NCBI RefSeq assembly: GCF_014898055.3
Contig: NW_026555331.1
Span: forward strand, 103,128,684 to 103,192,683
Source of the DNA: Talpa occidentalis
Lineage: Eukaryota; Chordata; Mammalia; Eulipotyphla; Talpidae
Direction of reading: 5' to 3'
Length of the DNA stretch: 64,000 bases
Of this stretch, positions 58,801 through 64,000 are shown in pieces; the first letter of the stretch is position 1; every line of letters starts with the position of its first letter. A program made the position numbers and the translations under genes. Below the pieces are notes generated by a model that was not told the DNA's origin, did no database searches, and saw only the letters and a program-made list of their open reading frames with translations.

Positions 58801-60359
58801 AAACACAAAGGATGGTGCACGTTCCAGTGAGAGCAGAGTTTGTAGCCCAGCCCCACTGGACACACAGGCTCTGATTCTGTCTTCTAGTTACCACTTGTCT
58901 TTTCCAGCTAGGGAGCAAGTTGCTCCTGGCTTATTGCACCAAAAAGAAAATCCACTTGCCCTTATAGACGTGTACACTTTTCAATAGGAACATTTACTAA
59001 GAAAATTTTTAAAGGTCAATAATTTTAGTATCTAGATAAGTAAGATGTATTATACCATTCTTTTCATTTTTGTATGTGTTTGAAATGCTACCTATATAAA
59101 GTGAATAAATTAATTAATTTTCAATGAAATAAGTTCAAAGAGACAAAAATAGGGATCTCAAAAGCATGAGCATCCGAAGCAAGCCATCAAGAATAAAGAG
59201 TCCCAAATCTCACCGCTCATGGGCTGTTGCTGTGGAAATGAAAAATATTTTACTCAGGCAGTCACACATCAGAAATCCAAGCAATTTCTGACTTGCTGGG
59301 GTCTCAGCCAAAAAGTCACTCCAGTGATAGTAGTAAATGCTCCTCCAAATAAAAGCAAACTGCAACATTCAATGCACAAATGCAGTGGCCCAAGTATTTA
59401 CTCTGGAACCATCCACACCTTTCCTGCACTCAACCCAGTGCCTGAGAACCATGTGCCCAGTTTGCAAACAGTGTTCTTGCCCTTCAAGGCTGACATTACT
59501 CCTTCCCATTATCTAAGGAACCAACCTTTCTTAAAAATGTAAGATCCCAAGGTACTTGTTGTTGGGTGAGTTTTCCTCTTGGCTTCTCGATCTAAGTAAA
59601 CCATTGGAGGAGACACAGCATTCATGGAGATGGGAGGGTCATGGCAAGCTGGGGGTTGAGGTATGGTGAAAAACTCCCTGAACTAGGAGTGAAAATGGAG
59701 GGTTACTTCCAGCTCTGTCTCTGGTTAGCTCTGAGCCACTGTGAACAACTCTGTCCCTCTCCTGGCCTCATTTCCCTATACTACCCTGAGAAAATGTAAT
59801 GAGATTGCGCTGACGTTTCCTTTAGCCACAGAGTAGTTCTCAGGTGGCAGGAACCTTCACCACACAGTCTACAGGTAAAAAGGCTTCATGGACACTATTC
59901 CCTGATGTGAGCCCCAATCTAGAATGTCAAACTTCTGGTACATTTTTAACCCAATATGTTTCTAGTTGAAAAGGGAACAAGTAGAGATATGTATTCTTCT
60001 CACCTTTTCTAAGTTCTAAATAATGTGGAAATGATGAAACATTTATTATTCAAAAAAAGTAAGAATACAAGTTTTATTATTAAAATACTAGACTTCTGTT
60101 AGAAAAACTTTTGACAACAGTTATTGCAGAAGATTACTCTGTGAATAATTTTTGTTGGTCTATTCAAACAAGTCGTTACAGTTATCCACTTCCAAGCTAC
60201 ACCCCTTCAAAATCAAAGACAGAATCCTCACTCACTGATTCAAAAAAGTGCTTCTGGAACGTGTTCTGTGAGCCAGGCACCATTCTGCATCTTAAGATCA
60301 GCAACAAAGAAGACAGCAAGATTCACACCCCCCTGAGATGTACATCTTCAGGGTAGGGT

Positions 60360-60715
60360 ACAGACAGTAAAACAAATCAACAATGAGAAATTAAATAGCG
60401 ACGAGTTTTAGAACAAAACCTAAAATTGGGGGAATGTGATAGTGAAAGTGACTTTAAAAGACAGAGCGGTTTTCAGGGACAAGAGCCTAAGGAAACGGCA
60501 TTTATGCAGAGATATGACAAACCACATTGGCAGATATTTTGGGCAACAGGAATGGTCTGTGCAAAGGAGGACAAATCTAGCATGTCTGGAGGGACAGAGG
60601 GGGGACTAGCCTGTGTGTGACTGGTTAGCAAGGAAGAAGGTGGACAGTTGAGGATAGAGAAGCAGACTGAGCCGGCAGCCCAAGTTGTTTAGGATCAGGA
60701 GAGGTGGGGGAAGCC
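60360..60715. repeat. Possible ancient dispersed repeat
   Basis: CAGTAAAACAAATCAACAAT, GGAATGTGATAGTGAAAGTG, GGCATTTATGCAGAGATATG and CAACAGGAATGGTCTGTGC recall an old mammalian repeat of the same kind as at 39140. I cannot name it with certainty. Confidence 0.38.
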
Positions 60716-60882
60716 TAAACGGTGTTGTGCTCCCCTGAAAGGAGGCAGATACTTGGTACATCTGGAAAAAATATATTCATACACTGGAAGCAACCACAAT
60801 GTTCAACAATAAGACCATGGTTAAATATCATGATATAATCATAGGATGAAAAATTATATGGAATTAAAAATGAAACATTTTT

Positions 60883-61203
60883 GGGCCTCCCCAGTGGCGC
60901 AGCGGTTGAGCGCTGGGTTGCGAAGCAGCCCGCAGCCTCTGTGGCGCCGGTTCGATCCCCGGCTGCTCCCCGGCCACTGGAGGAGGGTCCCACATGACGT
61001 GCAGACCTCTCCTGCCACCCGCTGCTCCCCTCAGCAGTGTACTTCAGTCCTTCTGCCTGCTCTGCTCCCCGCTCTGGCTGTGGTGAATTCTCTCACCCTC
61101 CCATGCTTCTGACTGTACCCAGTGCTTGTATAAATAAATAAATAAATCTAAAAAGAAAAAAAAAAGATCAAATTAAAAATAAATAAATAAAATAAATAAA
61201 AAT
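60883..61203 (+). mobile_element. T+ SINE, subfamily A
   Basis: Full-length copy with a long expanded tail of AAAT units (61130-61203). The duplication AAAAATGAAACATTTTT is at about 60866-60882 and 61204-61220. Confidence 0.92.
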
Positions 61204-61374
61204 AAAAATGAAACATTTTTAAAGAGTATAAGATAGCATGGGCACATCCTCATGATGGAATATTAGGAGAAAGGCCAAGATGCAAATATATTTTACTTTA
61301 TTTGTGAGACAGGACTATAAGTATATAGGTATGTTTGTATGATAGAATATAAACTCCAGCAAAAGAAGAAATTT

Positions 61375-61475
61375 GTCACACTTGCTCACCCTTTTATTCC
61401 CAGCACCTAGAGCAGTGCCTGGCAGTTAACAGGAGTTACCAAAAATGACTAAATGAATAAATAAATATCTGTCTA
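61375..61475 (+). repeat. L2-type 3' end
   Basis: CACCTAGAGCAGTGCCTGGC then AATGACTAAATGAATAAATA is the L2 3' end. Confidence 0.6.
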
Positions 61476-62334
61476 CTTATGTACATAGTTCCATGTATTC
61501 CATGTCATAAAAATGACCAATGGAAACAAATCAAGATATGACCTAAGTATGAATTATAATAGTCTGCATAAATTTCTTTGTAATAAGTTTCACTTCCAAA
61601 TTTTCTATGATTCTGCAAGATTTTTATAGAGAAAAAAATAACATTATAAACATTAAAAATAAAATAGCCTTAGTTCTGCTCTTCAAGCAACTTATACCAA
61701 TGAAAAGAGTCTGGTATTTGTGTGAGTTACTCTATCAGATAGTAAGTTTTCTGATTTTGTTTCAAGAATAGAAAAGAAGTTTTCTGGTTTTGTTTCAGGG
61801 ATAAAAAACAAGTTTCACAATTCACTTAAACAGCTTGACATGACTAACTCAACATCCTGAACGAAGAAAGGAATGGGACCAGGTTCAGAGGGAGTCAGCC
61901 TAGGTGGGAGCAGTGGATAAGGAGCGGGGCAGTGGTAGATGCACCCACCTGCACCCCGTTCATGGACAGCAGCCAGTGATCTTGTCACTCATCTGCCTGA
62001 AAGCCTCCATTGGTTTCTTTCTAAATCATTGCTTCTCTTTAAGAGCAATGGCAAAAAAAAAATAGAGCTTAAGACTTTTTATAAACTGTTCTGTTTCTCA
62101 AATCCATAGAAAAAATTGATTTAAGAAAACTGTTAAAGACATGATTATTACAAACCTCTGATCAACTGAATGCACAATGACTTTTTTTTTTTTTTACTAT
62201 AACTAGACCTAAAAATCAGTATGTAAGTCCCTTTGATCTAGATGCTTCTAATACTGACTACCTCAATAAGAGAGAACAGAAAGGGAGGATTATGCTTGGA
62301 GCTGACAAAGCAACAGTAGATATTTGATAAGCAG

Positions 62335-64000
62335 TTTTTTTTTTTTTTTTTTTTTAATAAATTTTATTGTTATATTCCCCATACAATTGCAGCCCCCCCA
62401 TTCTGACCCCAATCCCTCCCTCCACCCCCGCCCCCCTAAAAGTGTCTCTGGTTCATAGTTTTTTGTTGATTTTGATTTTCACTTTCTTATAGTTATTCAT
62501 TTTCCTGGTCCCTTATTTAAGTTTTCTAGATTCCTGCTATGAGTGAGACCATCCGGTATTTTTCTTTTTCTTTTTGGCTTATTTCGCTGAGCATGATCCC
62601 TTCCAGCGCCATCCATGTTGCTGCAAATTGCATGTGTTTATCTTTTTTGAATGCTGAGTAATATTCCATGGTATATATGTACCACATCTTCTTGATCCAG
62701 TCATCTATTTTTGGGCATTTGGGTTGTTTCCAAAGCTTAGCTATTGTAAACAGTGCTGCTATAAACATAGGGGTGCAGGTGTTCTTTGGAATTGATGTTT
62801 CTGTGTCCTTTGGGTAAATACCTAGGAGTGGAATTGCTGGATCATATGGAAGCTCTATGTTTAGTAGGTCCAGAAATCTCCATACAGCTTTCCACAGTGG
62901 TTGGACCAGTTTGCACTCCCACCAACAGTGCAGAAGAGTTCCTTTTTCTCCACACCCTCGCCAACATTTGTTGTTGCTAGTTTTTTTAATATGTGCCATT
63001 CTCACTGGTGTAAGATGGTATCTCATGGTAGTTTTGATTTGCATTTCCCTGATGACAAGTGATGTTGAACATTTTTTCATATGCCTGTTGGCCATTTGCA
63101 TTTCCTCTTCAGAGAAGTTTCTTTTAAGCTCTTCTGCCCATTTTTTGACTGGATTATTTTCTTTGTTGTTGTTGAGTCTCATCAGCTCTTTGCAGATTTT
63201 TGTGATCAGTCCTTTATCATTAGTGTTGGGTGCAAAAATGTTCTCCCAGTTGGTGGGGTTTCTCTTTGTTTTTGTTATTGTCTCTTTTGCTGTGCAAAAG
63301 CTCTTTAATTTGATGTAGTCCCAGCTGTTTATCTTTGCCTTCACTATCACTGCTTTGGGTGATGTGTCTGTAAAGATGTCTTTGATGTGCAAATCACGTA
63401 GTGTTTCGCCTATATTTCCTTCTATATATTTTATGGTTTCAGGTCTTATGTCTAGTTCTTTAATCCATTTTGAGTTGATTTTTGTGTATGGTGTGAGGTG
63501 GTGGTCAAGCTTCATTCTTTTGCATGTAGCGACCCAGTTTTCCCAGCACCATTTATTGAACAAACTTTCTTTGCTCCAATGCATAGTCTTTGCTCCTTTG
63601 TCAAAGATTAGTTGACCATAAATCTGTGGGTTTATTTCTGGATTTTCTATTCGATTCCATTGGTCTGTATGTCTGTTCTTGTTCCAATACCATGCAGTTT
63701 TGATGATTATGGCTTTGTAGTATAGTTTGAAGTCTGGGAGTCTGATGCCTCCATTCCCTTCTTTTTTTTTCAGGAGAGCTTTGGCTATTCGGGGTTTTTG
63801 GTGATTCCATATGAATTTCATCAATAATTGTTCTATTTCTTTGAAGAATGACATTGAAATTTTGATTGGAATAGCATTGAATCTGTATATTGCTTTTGGT
63901 AGGATGGCCATTTTAATAATGTTTATTCTTCCAATCCATGAGCAGGGGATGTCTCTCCATTTCTTTGTGTCTTCTTCTATTTCTTTTAACAGTGTTTTAT
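62335..64000 (-). mobile_element. LINE-1, 3' part, running off the right edge
   Basis: A second L1 lies on the minus strand. A T-run at 62335-62355 is its poly(A) tail, followed by the same C-rich (G-rich on the minus strand) 3' UTR as the 14.8-kb copy. Sequence identity with that copy is very high by eye; I noticed only a few substitutions in 1.5 kb. The candidate target-site sequence before it ends TTTGATAAGCAG, but its partner lies beyond the window, so full length and 5' end cannot be judged. Confidence 0.95.
62526..64000 (-). CDS. L1 ORF2 C-terminal part, open to the window edge
   Basis: The frame is open from the right edge of the window to a TAG at 62526-62528. It gives about 490 residues of the ORF2 region after the reverse transcriptase core, including the C-terminal Cys/His segment (CWRGCGEKG, then HCWWEC) thought to bind RNA. 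Translation continues upstream of the first internal Met at 63911 as [18 protein letters not shown] to the edge, so this is part of a longer ORF2 and not a separate gene. Unlike the copy at 17219-21034, none of the three breaks in the shared part is present. Whether the element is intact depends on sequence outside the window. Confidence 0.9.
   Translation of the reverse strand, partial: KTLLKEIEEDTKKWRDIPCSWIGRINIIKMAILPKAIYRFNAIPIKISMSFFKEIEQLLMKFIWNHQKPRIAKALLKKKEGNGGIRLPDFKLYYKAIIIKTAWYWNKNRHTDQWNRIENPEINPQIYGQLIFDKGAKTMHWSKESLFNKWCWENWVATCKRMKLDHHLTPYTKINSKWIKELDIRPETIKYIEGNIGETLRDLHIKDIFTDTSPKAVIVKAKINSWDYIKLKSFCTAKETITKTKRNPTNWENIFAPNTNDKGLITKICKELMRLNNNKENNPVKKWAEELKRNFSEEEMQMANRHMKKCSTSLVIREMQIKTTMRYHLTPVRMAHIKKTSNNKCWRGCGEKGTLLHCWWECKLVQPLWKAVWRFLDLLNIELPYDPAIPLLGIYPKDTETSIPKNTCTPMFIAALFTIAKLWKQPKCPKIDDWIKKMWYIYTMEYYSAFKKDKHMQFAATWMALEGIMLSEISQKEKEKYRMVSLIAGI

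Larger units (their letters stand above)
58801..62334. other. Intronic sequence with one SINE and old repeats
   Basis: Outside the SINE at 60883-61203, the possible old repeat at 60360-60715 and an L2 end at 61375, nothing is recognised. Confidence 0.4.

Noticed and set aside
1..64000. Neighbouring ELMO1 exons (the one ending LRLTTSP and the one starting RYQKLQ)
   Set aside because: I searched both strands by eye for these and did not find them. They may lie outside the window, in the gaps, or have been missed.
1..64000. tRNA, snRNA or rRNA genes
   Set aside because: The only tRNA-like sequences are SINE heads, which lack a foldable complete tRNA. No U6, 7SK or 5S sequence was seen.

Overview
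The window is mammalian nuclear DNA, and almost all of it is intron. The one host coding feature I can support is a 170-bp exon on the minus strand at 56285-56454. It has a good splice acceptor and donor, and its 56 codons match the start of the armadillo-like region of ELMO1 (engulfment and cell motility 1). I found no other ELMO1 exon, so most or all of the 64 kb is probably ELMO1 intron read right to left. The organism looks like a placental mammal carrying lineage-specific tRNA-derived SINEs whose tails hold AATAAA and TCTTT (the T+ type). Among the SINE families I remember, these do not match dog CAN, horse ERE, whale CHR, rabbit C, hedgehog or bat VES. A laurasiatherian outside those groups, for instance a pangolin, is a guess I cannot confirm.

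Layout. From 1 to 14.7 kb there is intronic sequence with old MIR/L2 fragments, a truncated L1 3' end and five T+ SINEs. From 14770 to 21260 there is a full-length L1 flanked by a 12-bp or longer target-site duplication. Its ORF1 is open. Its ORF2 is broken by 1-2 base losses, mostly in homopolymers, and its tail has a short 3' transduction. From 21.2 to 44.5 kb there is intron with more SINEs (one nested pair), a scaffold gap at 24372, a solo LTR at 27241, L2/MLT1/MER relics and a possible enhancer near 38.6 kb. At 44587-45568 two solo LTRs of the same endogenous retrovirus family lie head to head in opposite orientations. From 45.6 to 62.3 kb there is intron with MIR, MER5, MLT1 and SINE copies, a second 100-N gap at 53982 and the ELMO1 exon. 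From 62335 to the right edge lies a second, nearly identical L1 on the minus strand, whose visible ORF2 is open to the window edge.

The window therefore reads as one large host intron shaped by retrotransposition. L1 machinery made the L1 copies and presumably mobilised the T+ SINEs; older layers are MIR, L2, MER5, MER20-like and MaLR elements. I see no bacterial-type operon, CRISPR array, toxin gene or previously undescribed gene system. The most useful observations are the small exon that an ORF search misses, the two young L1s, the homopolymer pattern of ORF2 breaks, and the inverted LTR pair.
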